Below, in pieces: positions 12,138 to 27,000 of a stretch of DNA of 64,000 nt. A program made the position numbers and the translations under genes. Numbering within the stretch: the first letter of the stretch is position 1; each line of letters starts with the position of its first letter. The stretch spans positions 581,508 to 645,507 of the forward strand of contig VZRG01000005.1 in assembly GCA_013397435.1 (NCBI GenBank), written 5' to 3'. The DNA comes from Erythrocercus mccallii (taxonomy: Eukaryota; Chordata; Aves; Passeriformes; Dicruridae). Under the pieces are notes generated by a model. The model worked only from the letters and a program-made list of their open reading frames with translations, had not been told where the DNA came from and did no database searches.

Positions 12138-15100
12138 GTTTCTTGACTAGATGGTCTGCTTTTTTTTTAATCTTGAACTGACCTTTGGAGTTAAACCTCT
12201 CTGTGGTGTATAAATAAGTGGTGACCAATTACTCTTGGGAAGAAGGAAGTTTGATGAATCACAGGAAATAGTAAATTATGTGGATTCCACATGATTCCCA
12301 AGGTTGAAACGACTTTTTTTTTTTTCTTTCCCCCCTTGCACCGGGGCCTTAAAATGTCACTGATTTGTTGGGATGGTAGGCTCGGGTTACTTCTGGAGGG
12401 CACCGTGGGGGGAGTGAGGAAGGAAGGCAGAAGATTTCACAGTTGTTATCACACCGACTAGGTTAAATTTGCTCTCCCTTGTTTCCTCCCTGGAGGGTGG
12501 AGGAAAGTAATCCTGGTGTGCTAAAACTGTTCAAAAGCATACCAACTATTTGGGGACATCAAGTGATGCAAGTAGGGCTTTTAGAGGAAAAAAAAAAAAG
12601 ATGTGTGAAGCATGGCTGTGGTGCTGATAACCTATTAAGTTCTACTCTGCTGGTCTCCCATGATTTAAAGTTTCAACATATCCATGAAGTGGTAGTAATA
12701 TAAATAGTTAGGTGGGGAATGCTGCAAGTACTAATAGCAAATAGACTCCAGGATGTGAGAGCAAATAGGGAAACAGAGCCTTTCCTGGTCTACTGTCTCT
12801 CTCTCTTCGCTGCTATTCTCTTGGCTTCCTTGTCAATTAAACTAATTGATGCTGAAGATATTTCCCTAAAGGAGATCTCATACTAGGGCTTTTCAGGCAA
12901 AATCATTTGCAAGACTTTTAATCTAGTCAGGATATATTAACAGTATGCAAGGGTTTTTTTGTGTGAAGGGAGTGCTTTGATATTGTTACATTGTTCATGA
13001 TCTCATAAAACCAGACAAAACACTCCATACTTACTGTCTCCAGAAAATGAAAGTTAATTTATACAGTGTAGCAACATACTATGTTTTGGAGCCAAATTAA
13101 AATAATATAGATTGAGTCACAAGAATTTTTACTATTTGATTTAGGCTTTTTCATAACAAAAGTAACTTTTCAAAGCAAAAGGAAGATTTCCCTTCCTATT
13201 TCTTTCCCTTCTTTTTTTCAGTTTGCTGTCTTCGCATTTACATCAGGAGGTCTGAGACTTATATTTTATTTGAATGCCTAATATCTGCATTGTGCCACTA
13301 AATGTTTTCATTCTCTCTACAATTCTCTCTTTCATTCACTCAACAACAGAATTTATTTGTAGTGTGCATTAATAAAATGTGGTGGAAAGAGCATGCAAGA
13401 ATGGTACTGAAAAGTGGTGTATCTATCTGGAATTTACACTTTGGGAGAATTAACTACAGATGAAACAACCAAAACTCAACCCTTTAAATTACAAGCAGGT
13501 GATATTTTTAGATGAGTTTTTGTGAGGTCTGATTTGGGCACAGAACTTCATTGTTTGTGTAACGTCAAAGGTATGAATTGATATTTTCTAATAAGAGCAT
13601 TAGCTTGCAAATGACTGTGCTTGCCAGAGTTAAACTCTGCTCTGAAAGGCCCCTGTGCCTAGGAGAGTGCCTCACTGTGATCAGAAAGCTGTAGGATGAA
13701 TGCTATTTCTTAGTTTTAAGTCCTTCTTGATGTTAGCGTGTATCCCTTTGTCCCAAGGATGTGTGTGATGCTTTGTAAAGCAGCGAGATGGAGTCTCTAT
13801 TCCATGGAGCATAGGGTGGCTGTGCTCATGCAGAGCCGTCACATGTTTGCTGTTGGGTTTACCCATGTGAAGAGCTCCAGTAAAGGCTTTTAAGCATTGG
13901 CCACGTGGTTGGAACCTGGATAAGTGGTCTGTAGTCACTTTGTGAATGGTGGTGTGAGGCTATTGCAGCTTTCCACAGGGTAAATGCTGGGGACAAGTTG
14001 TGATACTTACAGTAGCCTTAAAACTGTTCTCCGTTCAGGCATTTTCAGTGCATCTTCTGTAGGTCAGCTGCAAGGCTTTCATGCTGCCACATCTCTGGGG
14101 TGTGGCAGAAAGGAGCTGATATGGAGATTGGTGTCTTGGTCTAGAATGTGAAAAACATCACAGGTGTAACTTGATCACAGAATCTTGATTTTAGACTGTT
14201 TGGATGTGGCTCTTGGGGGAAGACTGCAATTCCCAGCTGGATGACTTCCCAAGAGCACTGAAGTGGTGACCTGACAAAACAGTACTTTTATTTTCAGATG
14301 TGGTACTTAGGTTCCGCCTGGTTGGGACACACTCAAACTGCTGTGACCTGGGTACTCATCCATTGCAAGTTACCTTCCAGAAACTTGAGCAGTTGAATTC
14401 TGAGAAGTAAGAGAGATTGTAAGATTGCCATAATTACCCACTGGCTTTTCAGCAGGTCATTTGTACTTGAGTACTACCACTTTTCTGGGGACATCCATCT
14501 CAAGCCATGTAGGAAGTGACCCAAAAGAGAGCAGGAGGACCAGAGAAAGGTGGGAGATACATTACTTTTGGAGCTGGATGTATACAGAGTTTTCCAGTCT
14601 GACAATTAATTGGAAAATTGGCTGAAAAGTTGATTTGCATTGAACCAAATAAATCTAAAATTTTCCATCTTAGTTAATGATACTTTGTCCTTTAAGGTAA
14701 GAGTGGTTAGACCAAAGCATCTCATCTTTTTCTACTTGGAACATCCTGTGTGTTGCTGACTTCTGGGTTTGTTTGGGTTTTAATAGTTAAACAATGTCAG
14801 CTTCAAGAGATTTAGTGAAAAAATGTGGAGAAAAACCTTACTATTTTTATAGATTAAATTTCTCAGTTAATATAGGAGATGAAATCTTCCTTTCACTGAA
14901 ACTATTATCTGAGTTTGAACCATGGATAGGTTCTGTTCGTATTTCAAAACACAAAATAAAATTTGCAGTGTATTTAGTATTGATTTCCTCCCTTCTCCCT
15001 GATCTAGCTGAAAGTGTTATGTGCTTATTTTTATTTGGACTTGCAGGTACATGATTAGCTTTCTACAAACTGTGACTCGGTCCAAGGTCAGTTCAGTTTT

Positions 15101-15950
15101 CAGGCTTGCTGGGGCTCTCAGTAAACATTTAAACCAATTTTCACTGTGGCTGACCACTTGGAGAGATTTGCAGGCAAAGCTGGGCAGGAAGTTACAGAAT
15201 ACCTCTTCTTCCAGACTTTTTCACCACTCAAGTACTTATCAAACTTCAGCAAGACTCTACATAAACATTTCTGAGGTGTGTGGTGAATTTTCAGTTGAGA
15301 GAGAGGAAGAGAGTGTCCAGTGTAGTCACGAACACATTTTTTGGGATAGTTCCATGCAAGCAACATGATCACAGTGCAGTTTCCAGCTACTTTCTAAGTT
15401 GGATGTTGGCCCTGGTTTCTGGGTTTCCCATACCCAAAACATGTCGTTTCCCTTCTCTTAGATTAGTTCAGTTTTGTAGAATTAAATATAAATTCATTCA
15501 AGAAGGGCTGGCTTTCTAGCTCCATGGATCAGGCACTTACTATGGCACACACATCAGAACAACTTCTTTTGACTTCTTCCATCTGTTTGAGGTGTCTGGA
15601 AAAGAGCTTTATTCCAGGGTGGAATGTCTAGCTGGTGACTGAGAGGGAAAGGATCTGGTGGGGGAAAGGCATGAATTATATTTTCATACTAAAACCCCCT
15701 AAAGTACAGCTGTGTACTAGCAATGCCTCTTCTCTCCAAATGTGAATAGAAGAAATATCTGTAAAATGGTGGGGGGAGAACAGAAGAGTTGGAGACAGAG
15801 AGGCTGGCAGCTGAGCACAGGTGCCTCCAAACCACTGCCCTGTGATGGTTCAGTGATGGAAAGGTAGGGCTGGCTGTGCATGCAGAGAGCTCTGAGCTGG
15901 GCTGGGCTTCAGTTGTTAATGCCGCTGGGTACAAGCAGCTCTCAAATGCT

Positions 15951-15977
15951 GGTACTGTTGGTACTGTTGGCAGTGTT
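15951..15977 (+). repeat. 9-bp tandem repeat, three copies
   Basis: GGTACTGTT occurs twice in tandem, followed by the variant GGCAGTGTT. Confidence 0.85.
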
Positions 15978-18824
15978 GGTGAACTTTCAGGCCAGGAAAC
16001 ATAGTTTTACTGAAGAGTGTTCTTAATAGTCTGGGATTTTTGCAATGCAAGATTTTTACCCTCTAAAGAAACAAGATCAATTGTAGGAAGGGAAGTGCAT
16101 GTATATGTAAGTAAGAAACTTTTCTTTTTGTTCTCCAGAAAAGCACTAGCTGAAAATACTTTCCTCTGTTTCTTCATCTCTAGAGGCAGTTGTCTCATGA
16201 AATTGGAGGTTTCAGAAACCTCTCAGTAGAATGAGAGTTGGCAAAGAAATTCCCTTTTATTGTATCATCTTTTTGTAATGGGAAAAACTATGGTTGCCAG
16301 CAGACAATTTCTTGGTGTCATTTATTCTAATCAAAATGTTCTATCATTGGGCTGCTTTCACAAGTAGTCTCATTTCGCTCTCTTTCTCCTCTTGGAGTAA
16401 TGACAGCATCCTTTCATTCCCAAATGACACCCAGAAGTCCCCTGCTATTGAGAGTCAGACAGCAGTGTGATGCCTGTGACTTTCACACAATCTGATAAGT
16501 ATTCATAACTCTCAGGTTGTTTCTGCTTAGCTGGCACGTATGAAAAGTGGCCACTTACAGCAGTGAACTGACAAAATGTCTTTGTAACTAGACTCTCACA
16601 GTCAGTTTCTGGAAGGGGGGAGGAAATAGTGAATGTTCTTGTCAAATGGTTTAACATGATCTCTACTTCTGGGCATGCCTCGTAAAACAGAAGTCATGCG
16701 GTGAAGGGGAAGAGAGCACTTTTGATGTATGTATTATCTACTCTTCTGCCATGGGGTGAGAAACGCTTGAGCCAGCCTGTCTGTTTATCCAGCTCAAAAG
16801 CAAATCAAGGTTACCCATAATTAGAGATGGTTGAAGAAGAGGGTGTTCAGATCTGAGTCTGGCTTACAGGCAGGTTGCAGTTTGTGTTTGAGGCTGAATG
16901 ATCTTGTCTGGCTTCAAGGGCACTGACACTGGAGACAGGCAACTTTCAGGAGTATCATGGCCTCGAAATAGCATAAATACACCCTGTGTTGTTTATAACT
17001 TCCTTATGAGGAGAAGAGAAATTTTTGACCTAGAGTTAGACCGTGGTAGAAATTTTAGGGAATTTCATACTCTTGCTGTCCCTGTGAAACTTGTATTTAA
17101 TATTCAGTGCCATGATATGTGAATTCCAAGAAGGCAATGAAGTGCCCTTTATGAAAAGGAGCAGAAAGCTGTGGAACCAACCCTGATGCTTTGGTACCTG
17201 TGGGAAGGTCTTGTGGAAAAAAAAAAGAAGTGGCTTAATTGGAACTCTGTTTTCTGCCACTGGCTCTGTTCAATCTCTGCTACTGGAAGATTTATGGGAA
17301 GTCTGGGAATGTTTCTTCTCAGTTCTCGCATCCCCAAAGAACTAAGATTTCATGAGTAAGGAAAGCAGATATAATGATCTCTTTTTTTATACACATGTGT
17401 ATCAGATCTCTACTAGATTTCCAAAAATCTAGTTCTGGGATCATTAGTTATGTTTATGAGCTACCAACATTGTAGTAATAGGACAGCATATTTGTCATGA
17501 ACGTGCTGTTTAAGTCTCGAGAGAAAAGGAGAAGAACATGAAGACTTCCTGCCTCTCCCTCCCTTCCCTGCCCCCCTGCTGCAGTTATTTGAATGATTAC
17601 GTCTTCACATCTAAATATGCGAGCATGGTCTTGGAATGCTAAAAGTGGATTCTTTTCAGGTTTATAGATTAATCTAACAAAGAGGGGTTAACAGTCAAAT
17701 AGATTTGATGGTATCTATCTAATTGCCTTTTTACATAATTTATACTTTGCCAGCTATAAAAAGATGCTTTGGAAATGATTCGGAAAGTCCTTCAGGAATA
17801 GTCCCAATCTCTGCAGCCTTATTAAATGCATACAGGCATGTCTCCCAGTGAGAATCTCAAGCTGTGAAAGTCATTAGAATAATAAATTAAACTGCTATGT
17901 ATACAGGCATTTTAAACTTCAGGTGAAAATTCCTTATATGCCATGTTCTAATTTTCAACTCAAGGGCTAGAGAAACAGGACTTTTGAAAGGATTGGTGAT
18001 CATCTGCAATATTTTACATGCATAACAAGTCACTGGGCTGTGCTGGCTCCTGAAACATGCTGCAGGACTTGACATGTTAATGCTTTGAAAGGTTCTTTTC
18101 CTTTCTTGACTTCTAGGGCTGCTAAAACTTAATAAGCTTTTTTAGACTATATAATGGTGGAAACGACACTGCTAATAGCAGAGTGCATGTTGCTATTTTG
18201 TATTTGTTCCTGTCAACACTTCCTATTAATATTTTAGTCAATATTATATTGTAAAATGGACTCATTTAATACATTGTGTAATCAGGATGACAAATGAACT
18301 TCATCAGGTTTTGCAACTGGAGCAACGTGGCTTAGAATAATAACTCTAAGAATCCAAAAATCAAGGAAACAATTCTTTCATGGAAAAGTCTATAAGAATA
18401 GTGCATGTAAAAATCTGCTGAGTCAACTCTGTAAGAAAGGCTAACACTGCCTTTTAGTGTCAATTTTTTGTTTCCCAAAACCATCTTGCTTGCATTAAAT
18501 TGCTTCATTTGATGAGTGTGTTTGCTTGGATGTTTCAAGGTACTTATCAGCCAGTTAGTGAAGTGGGCCAGAACCAAAGAATATACTTCATGTTCTGTCA
18601 AAAATTGTCTCTTGAACCACTAGAATTACCTACTTGACCTGGAACCTTTTACCTTTAGCTGTTTGCACTACTTAATGCATGACTGAGTACTCACCCGATG
18701 CTATTCCTGTGAGTAACGGGGAGGAGCACTGTATGTGTGAAGGAAGACAAATACATGAGGAAAATAGCAGCAGAGTTGGAGACAGATTTATAAGAGGGCT
18801 GTAATCTTTATCTTCCAATTAAGA

Positions 18825-18856
18825 ATTTGGTATATTAATATATTTGGTATATTAAT
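18825..18856 (+). repeat. 15-bp direct repeat, two copies
   Basis: ATTTGGTATATTAAT is present at 18825-18839 and again at 18842-18856, separated by two bases. Confidence 0.9.
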
Positions 18857-21370
18857 TGATGTGGAATGCTCCTTCATAAATTTCACTAAAGTTACTGTGA
18901 CTTCAGTAGAGAGAAAAAAGATACTTGTATTAGGCAGAAGTTGCAATTGCTTCCATTTTCAAAATTCTGAAGTTTTCAGAGTGGGAGAATTCAATTAATG
19001 AACCAGATTGTTGCGAGCTGAAAGCTGCTGCCTAAAAGCTAGGGAGTGGAAACACCAGAGTATTTGATTGTGTGGGGCTTTTTTTAAAAGTCTGGAGGTT
19101 GTGATCATGGAGGATGCTGGATCCTCTAATTAGAATTTTGATTCTTAGTTGATACCTTAGGCTACGATTGCCTAATAAAGTAGTTTAGTCAGAAAGTCTA
19201 AGAAACAAAAATTAGGAAGGTACGCATTTTTAATAGGAATTGAATTTGTCTTATTATCTTCAACCATATCCAGAATTATGTTTTCACATTGTAAGTGTGG
19301 CCTCTCACTATGCTTAGGTTGAGGAACTTAATCAAGGACATTTTCTTTTCTCTCATAGAAACTGCAGAAACCATAAGAAACAAATCTATATGCAGGACAG
19401 TTTTAAGAGGAAAAAAACCCTTCAAATACTCTCCAAATAATAACATTGAATCCAACTCTTGTTCATGCTGCCACAAAGTAGTCTGTGGCAACAGCTGCTG
19501 CTCAAACAGCTAAAAACACTGAAGCATCTATTTCAATACAAATAAAAATAGACCTAAAAATGCTTAGTCTGAACCTAGTTCAGAAACTAATCCAAAATAA
19601 GCGTATTCTGGGAATTGGCTGTATTCAACAACTGGTCATTTTTAGCATTTCATCAGGCAATAGTGTGGAAGAAATATCTACTATAAAAGTACTGAAAAAC
19701 CTAGTCAATCACAGGCCAGAAGTGAACAGAACAAATGGTTACAAATGGTAGTGTTTCCATCTACTTCGTTAGACTCTCAATTCATCATATGGTGACTGTT
19801 TGCGCAGATTCCTGGGCTCATTTTGGCCTGGGTGAGCAATAGCAATAATGTCCTTATCTTGCATTTGTTTTCCCTGACATAGATCTTTCAGGATTTATAT
19901 ATGTAGCCTTTTTTCACATCTTCCTCAAATCTGGATGAAAATCAGCTTCTGTGGCAGTCTATTTTTCTCCCACAAAGTCCCAGGGAAACATCCCTTTTTT
20001 GAGATACCTTCCAAGAACTATAGAGACCACTCGTACATTACCTGAATTCCAAATGTGTACAAATCCGGCTCCTCAGGCTTTTCAAAGTGTAAGGGAAAAG
20101 TTTTCCTCCTTTTTTTTTTCTGTTCTTTTGAAGAGGACATGACATCATTTCTTAAAGGATGTTTATTAAGTCTCCAATTAATAAACTCAAACTTTTTCCA
20201 TAATGGAAGTAATGCCTGTAATTGTTATGGCAGAAGAGAAACATCATCTCATCTCACACTGCTGCCTTGATTGTGTTGTGGTGGCCTCACATAGAGGCAA
20301 AGGAAGTATTTTTCCCAGACATGCATTTCATGAAAGACCTGCTTTCATTATCCTCCTCTGAGCCAGCAGAACTACATGGATTGCTGGTCCTGAGACTGCC
20401 CATCCAGTCTGAAATTCAAACTGGAATGGACAGCTGTGAAGCCAAGGCCTGATGCCCTTGTTGGTGCCTGGCCCAAACCAAGCCCTAGACAGGAGGAAGG
20501 TGTCAGAAGCACTACAGTGGCTTTAAGGGCTGCACTCAGATGCTGTGCTAAGTGCAGTGGCACTTGGGTGAATCTTCACTCCCTGCTTGTCAGCTACTCT
20601 GTTTGCAAGAAAGACAGAGGAGAGATTTTCCTAAAGCTGTTTAACAGGATGAAATAATGTTTTCTCAAAATGACTGGAACCACTCCTTACACAAGAGAGA
20701 ACCTGCAGGCGGAGGAAGTGCCCCTGCATTCCTTCTGTATTTCAACAAGAGGACAGAGACAGGCTTTTGACAGGGAGTGAGCAAAGTTTGATTAATTGAC
20801 TTATCTATGGGAGATAGAGAGAACTGTAGCAGTCAGCATTCTGCTGGCTTACACCTCCCTAATACAGTTCTTTGCAGAACAGAGCAGTCAAATGATGACC
20901 ACATTCCCCCTCCCCAGCACACACACTTTCTAATGAGTTTTTGCTGAGCTTGTATTTCTGCTGGGTATATAGTCCTGGTTTGATAATTGATGCACAGAGC
21001 TAACCTTCCCTGGGACAGATTTGCAAAAAAATAAAAAAAAAATTATGAGCAGGCTTAGTGTTTCCATCATATGTAGCATCCCTTCTGAATTGTAGACTCT
21101 TTACTGCTACTGTTATGGTTGGGAGCTCTTCCCATATTTCTGTCTTTTGCTTGCCTTTAGCGCACAATACGTGGATTTTAGAATCCAAGTTTTACATCTG
21201 AGTGGCCTGAAAACTTAACTGCTGTTTTATTGTGAGATAAACCTAGCTCATCTTGTGTGACTAACAGATGGATGCATCCACTATGTCACGTTAAAGGAAT
21301 AATTAAAAGCTTCATTTACATGCAATATGAAATGTCCAGAAATAACTGCACTTGGCTTTGAGATGTGCTG

Positions 21371-21720
21371 TGATATGTACTGTAACTTTGGATTGTTGTG
21401 GTTTTCTAAAAATAATAAATGACCCTCCAAACAGTGGTTGGCCGGAGGCATGCAAGAAGCAATCCATAGTATATGGATTTGCTCAATGGCATTTAAAGGA
21501 CCCTGATTAAAATTCAGCCCAGGCTGGAGTGATGAGAAGACTGTTTACTGAGGGCTGTTTGAAGTCATACATTGCACTGCAGACAGACCAGAGGGATGCA
21601 CAGATTGAAACGTTTTACCTTGCCTGTCTGCATCCGGCTGTCAGGAGCCGAGGGCACTCTGAGAGAGAGGTATCAACATTCTTGAGAGGTCTGGCTGCTG
21701 CTGCTTATGAGTCTTAATTT
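21371..21720. promoter_or_regulatory. Possible conserved noncoding element
   Basis: Unique, repeat-free and compositionally even sequence, with a 62-codon frame (21529-21717) that has no recognisable domain. It has the texture of a conserved element rather than decayed repeat. No specific motif identifies it; this is a weak inference. Confidence 0.2.
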
Positions 21721-24065
21721 TCATTGTTTTCAAGGCAGCACAAGCTCAGCATCAGAGATCACAGCAATAACAACAACCTTGTTAGCTGGATCTGTGGTTT
21801 CTTGTTGACTACTACAGATGCTAAGTTTAGATATTTGATTTTAATGTAGTACGTATTTGAAAGTTTGTAAAAAAGACATCACTTCTTCCCTTAGCCTCCT
21901 CCAAGTACATCTTCATATGACTCTGAAGAAAGATGAATATAATCTGGTCTCCTATTTTTCTGTCTCCTGCTCTGACTAGAGTATATAAGTACCATAGGAA
22001 AGAAAAATCCGGCAGAAAATCCACTGGGCACTGTGTCTAACCTCTGTATTGTTTTATATTGTGGGTTGTTTCGTTTTGTTTGGGCTTTTTTTTTATTTTA
22101 CTCTTTTCAAATAGAGGACTTGTTTTAAAAAGAAAAAAACAATAAAAACCACAAAAAAGGATTAAACATGCAATTAAAAGTATAGATTATTTAATTTTAT
22201 TTTATTTTTACTTGGGTCTGGCATTTAACTAGGTTTCAGGGTAATAACTGTGAAAGGAATTTTCTTACTCTACTTCCATATGTATGCTTTGCCACAAGCC
22301 TGTGTAACCTTGGGAAGGAGAGATGCTGGTGGTACAAAAGGGTTTGAAAAAAAGTCAGTTAAAAAAGTTTGAAGAGTAGAGTTTTCCTTCTACAATGAAT
22401 CCTAAATAAAAGGAATGTAAACAGGGTACATTATTCACTCTGAAGACATGGAACGTTTCCACTATCTTTAAATTACTCTCTGGAATACTTACCCACAACA
22501 TTCTTTAAATCCATGGAAATATCTACTTGGTATATAAGACTGGTTAACTGAAATTCTAAGAGTCAAACCATCATTAGTTAATGGACAAAGTAGAATGCAA
22601 AGTGCTATGCTCTTCAGGGTAAAAGGATAAAGGAAAAAAATCTAGATAACAAAGGAAATCTTTTTAAAGGGTGTTGATAAAGACTTTGAAACACCTGACA
22701 TATTTTATCACTCAGGGTAATTCTGCTGGTCTCTGCTGCTGAGAGCCCTGTGGCTTCTGCTCGCTCTTGCTGCGGTGTGAAATGACAGTCTCGCTGCTGT
22801 GATCAGCTCAGATGCCTCTGCTGGAAGATTTTGCAGGCTGTCAGACATTTGGGTGTTTTGTCAACATTCAGAGTGTGTTATCAGGCTCTGGTTTGGCTAA
22901 TCAGTTTGAGTGTGCTGGGACAGGTCTTGTTTCATTTGGGGTGTTCTCTGCTGTTTCCTGTCTCAGATGGGTGTGTGTGCAGCCAACAGTTGAGTGTAGG
23001 AGCAGGGAAGCTGTACAAGCATGGTCACGGGAATGTGCAATAGACAGTAAATTAACACATGATAAATCTTTATGTGATACTGATTTCTTCCAATTGCTCC
23101 TAGAATTATGTTGGCATGCTGAGCTCAGTTATAAAGATAGGGTAGAAGTTGGTTTCAGAAATGGTGGGGCTCTGAGAGCTTATTCAGCCTGGTTGTCTGC
23201 TGTACTTGGATATAAGCAGATATTCTGAAGTAACATAGTTTCATCTGAAATTAATCACCATTCTTGGATCTATGCTATAGAGAAAAATTCATCTGATGTA
23301 TCGACACTTGCAGCTTCCCTGTTACAGACCAGGGATTTTCAATAAATATCTAGGTGTATGTTGTGAAAACTAGTGATTCAGTAAAGTATGTGGGAATTGG
23401 ATAACACGCAGATAATTATCTAGGAAATTGGAAAAAATAAGTAAAGCCTGGTCCCAGTTTTGAGAGAAGCCATTGGTATGGGTTTAAAACTCTTAATTGC
23501 TGCTTGTAAATGGTTATCAGTAGTTATTACCCATTTAGGAGAGTAGGGCTGCTAACATCTGAAATGGAGCAAAAAGTGGCAAGTAATTGAGCCTTGAGGG
23601 ACTCCCTGTCACTTAGGGAAGCACAGTTGATGTTCATATTGCAGTTTATGGGTATGTGCCTGCAGTGAACATACATGGTTAATTACCTTTTGTCTAACAT
23701 TGCCTGAGCTATAATCAAAACTAATCCAGAAGTATAAATGATCACAAAATGCAAGGGAGGAGCTGAAAGGGTTCATGATGCTGCTCAGCTAGTGGTGAGT
23801 TTCTGAGTTGTAGTCTTGTTTGAGGTCTTTCTTTACTGTGTTGTGCAGAAAGCTGCTAGACAGTGGCTTATTTTTCAGTGACCTACTGGTGCAGCTAAGT
23901 TTTGATAAATTTGGTCTAAGAAATTTGCACAAATGCCAGCAGAACAGATTTAATGTTTTTTAAAGAAGGTGAAGCATCAGTTTCAAAGAGTAGCTGAGAA
24001 CTAAGTAAAGTAACAAAAAAAGATATGAGTATCTGGAGGGAAGTAGAAACACAGTTGTTTTGTTG

Positions 24066-24078
24066 TTTTTTTTTTTTT
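24066..24078 (+). repeat. T13 homopolymer
   Basis: Thirteen consecutive T following TGTTG. Confidence 0.9.
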
Positions 24079-27000
24079 CCTCAAGGAAACAAAATTTGAT
24101 GTGAATTTAGTAGTTTCTTAGAAGTCCTGCCTATCATTTGAAGTACGTACTGATAAAGATTTTTTCCTGTGTCTATGGCAAGCTTTAAAATTTTAATGAA
24201 TTCAGTGGAACATCTGCAAAATCACAATGGAGAACTATTGGACAAACAGTTGAACAAATGTTTTGCTCAATGTAGATTAAGAGTTCCAAAAGATCCATGT
24301 TATTTGTACTGGGAGTAAAGTGGGGAACAAACCAACAAGGAGTGAGATGTGGAGGAAATTAAGAGTAGCTGGCAAACGAGCAGAATAAATAGCCTGGGTG
24401 AAAACTAAAGCCCCTTCACATGCAGTGGTAGTAACTGCATTTAGCTTTGCATGGGTTGTGTGACCTAATGTACTGAGAAACTATTTCCCAAAATGCTGTT
24501 GCAGGCAATAGGGAGAACTGTGTCACTTGACAGATAATTAGGAAGCAGAAAAAATTTCCTTCTCCCCCTGATGCTCTACTAAGTCCTCAGCTGTACAACA
24601 GAAACACGAATGGTAGAGAATCATGATACCTTTGCATTGCAGTGTTCATGGTAGTGTCAGCTGCTTGATGCTAATAAGATAGACCCAGATAGAATGTCAT
24701 TAGACCTTCTTACAAAATGTGAATTAGCTTTCTCTAAGGCCTTTGTGAGTTTTCAGCCAGATGTGATTTGTAAGGTCTTTGCTAATACCCTGTCATTGAA
24801 ACCTTTTAGAACTCTGTGCTTCATTTTTAAACATGTGCTGTCTAAACTTCTTTTTTTCTACACAGAAAGAATAAACCAAAAAGAAATTTAAAAAAAATTG
24901 AAACATCAGAATAGCGTATTTGTGTTCTTAATTTTGAGTGCCTCAAGAGCAAAGGCCAGTGAAGATTCACAAATTCTTCTTGCCCAGTGTGTTTCATAGT
25001 CCAGATCCCCAGCAGTTTTTTTGGTGGGAAATCTTCCCCTTTTTTCCCCCTTGGCTTTCCATCCCCATCTCTTACATGAGAATCAATTGCGATGTCTTTT
25101 TCTAGGTAGTGAATGCAGCAGTGCCTTTGGACAGGTATCTTCTCTCTGTTGTTGAGATTAATCCTTGCTTAAGGTCATGATGTAATTTTGACTGATCCTC
25201 AGAGTGCCTGTTGGGTGCACAGCAGTGCATATTCCCAGCAAAGCTCCAGAGGGAGTACTTGTAGGGCAGCTGCTGCTCCTTGTGAGCTGGGACTGCCTTT
25301 CCATCTGTGGATCAGTCTACCCGCCTGTGATGACAATAGGAATCAAACAACACCTAAAATCTGTTTGAAATGCAGCTTAACTCTCTTTCACAAGGTAGGA
25401 AAGAAGGTTTTCAGGGACAGTCTGAGTAGAGGACACGTACAAGTATGCTTGTCGCATTCCCCTAGAAGGCTGGTAGTTAATCATGCATGCAACATCTGGC
25501 CTGCTAGGACACAATCTGTGTGTTGGATGTGGGCTGTAATTTCACTTCGTAGGTTCTAATGCAACATGACTTACATCTCTGTGTGGGTGCTGCAAAGGTC
25601 TAGCTTAGTGTGTGGCTTTCAGTGCTGTTTGGAAATCATTTTTGGCTTAAAGCAAGCAAAAATTTTCAAAGCCCTTTGTTAGACCAATGTATGCTAATCC
25701 TGTAAAAATTGTCCTGTACTGGAGCAAGTAATTAATCTAGGCACAATATAAGAATTCTCTTAGAATGTACAGTTTTGGGCACAGGGATACATCATCTTCT
25801 GCTCTAGTTTTCATACCTGTATAGCTGTTAATTTTTGTCTCTGAGATCTTGTAAACTTTATAAGGATTGTTGAAGTAGTTATGTGAAGAATGATTTGGTG
25901 TTGAAGTCATACTTGGCAAGTACATGATCTGTGATGCTAGAGAGCAGCTGGATGAAGCTGATTGGTACTGTTTGACCTAAATTGTCATCTACAGTATGGC
26001 TGACCCTTAACAAAGATACATTTAATTTTTTTTAAACAAGTGTTGTGTAAGAAATAGAGGAGGGAAATTATAAACCTCTGAATGTTCATCTGTTCTATGT
26101 GTGATTTTGAAATGTAGTTTTTGAGTCTCTGATCATCCAAAGCAGGGTCCTGTGTGTTTCCAGTGGCAAAGCTGATTTCACTGGGAGAGCTCCTTCAGGT
26201 CCTACAGGGGTAGCTGAGTGGCAGAAGATTGTTCCTGTGTCTGTGACCTTAGTGCTATGATGGTCATGTAAATTCATCTGTAGAGGAGGATTCCTCTTTC
26301 TCTGTGGGCAGATTTCTAAAATCAGTGCAAGTTAGGACTTCAGTGCTCACTGGTTCAGCACTTCAAATGTGATGCAGAGCGTTGGGGCAGAGACTAAAAG
26401 GAAGAAATGAGTAACAGCTTTTACAAAATTTCATATGGTCCTTAGTGAAACTACTACATCTAAGTTGTATTGAAAGTATGGGGGCAGAAAAAAACCAGCT
26501 CTTCTTTCCCTTCAGAAAAACCATCAGCTTTTCACTAGGATTTACAGAAGTGAGAGTTTGTTCAGGCACAGTTTAATCTGGCTCAATCTGGGGCGTGGGG
26601 CAAAGCCCTAACCCTTCAGTTACTATCTTGTCTTGCCTGGAATTATTCACCCACCAGTTGCTGTTTGTTTTTATTGTGGAGAAGCTGTATTCCATTGCAA
26701 ATTACAATAGTTTTGGTGCTGTGAATGAGGCTCTGGCTCCATAATGATCGCTGGAAGGGTGATGTGTGAAGGGCTGCTCTTGCCCCAGCCACACTAAGCT
26801 CTGAAACAGGTACCAAACATTTCTTGCTGCTCCCAAGGCCACTTTGAATGAGGCTTGTGCTCACACGTGTTGTCAGGAGTCTTCAGCACTATTAGCAAGA
26901 AAATAAAAGATTAAAAAAATTAAAAAGAAAAGCAAATAAAGCTGTTTCCCCCTTGTTAAGACAGGTCTGGCTGTCAAAGCCTGAACTGTTGCAGTGCTGC

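Larger units (their letters stand above)
9341..21370. other. Intronic stretch, unique DNA with scattered simple repeats
   Basis: No exon or RNA gene seen. Contents noted separately: a homeodomain-motif cluster near 10384-10415, an (AT)7 run at 10836-10849, an A/C-rich tract at 12066-12137, a T12 run at 12314-12325, 9-bp tandem units at 15951-15977 and a 17-bp-period duplication at 18825-18856. Open frames of 60-115 codons (for example around 15021-15368) overlap frames on the other strand and show no domain. Confidence 0.55.

Noticed and set aside
25188..25559. 123-codon open frame on the plus strand
   Set aside because: Cys-rich at first sight, but the cysteines have no regular spacing and no secretion signal or exon boundary was seen.
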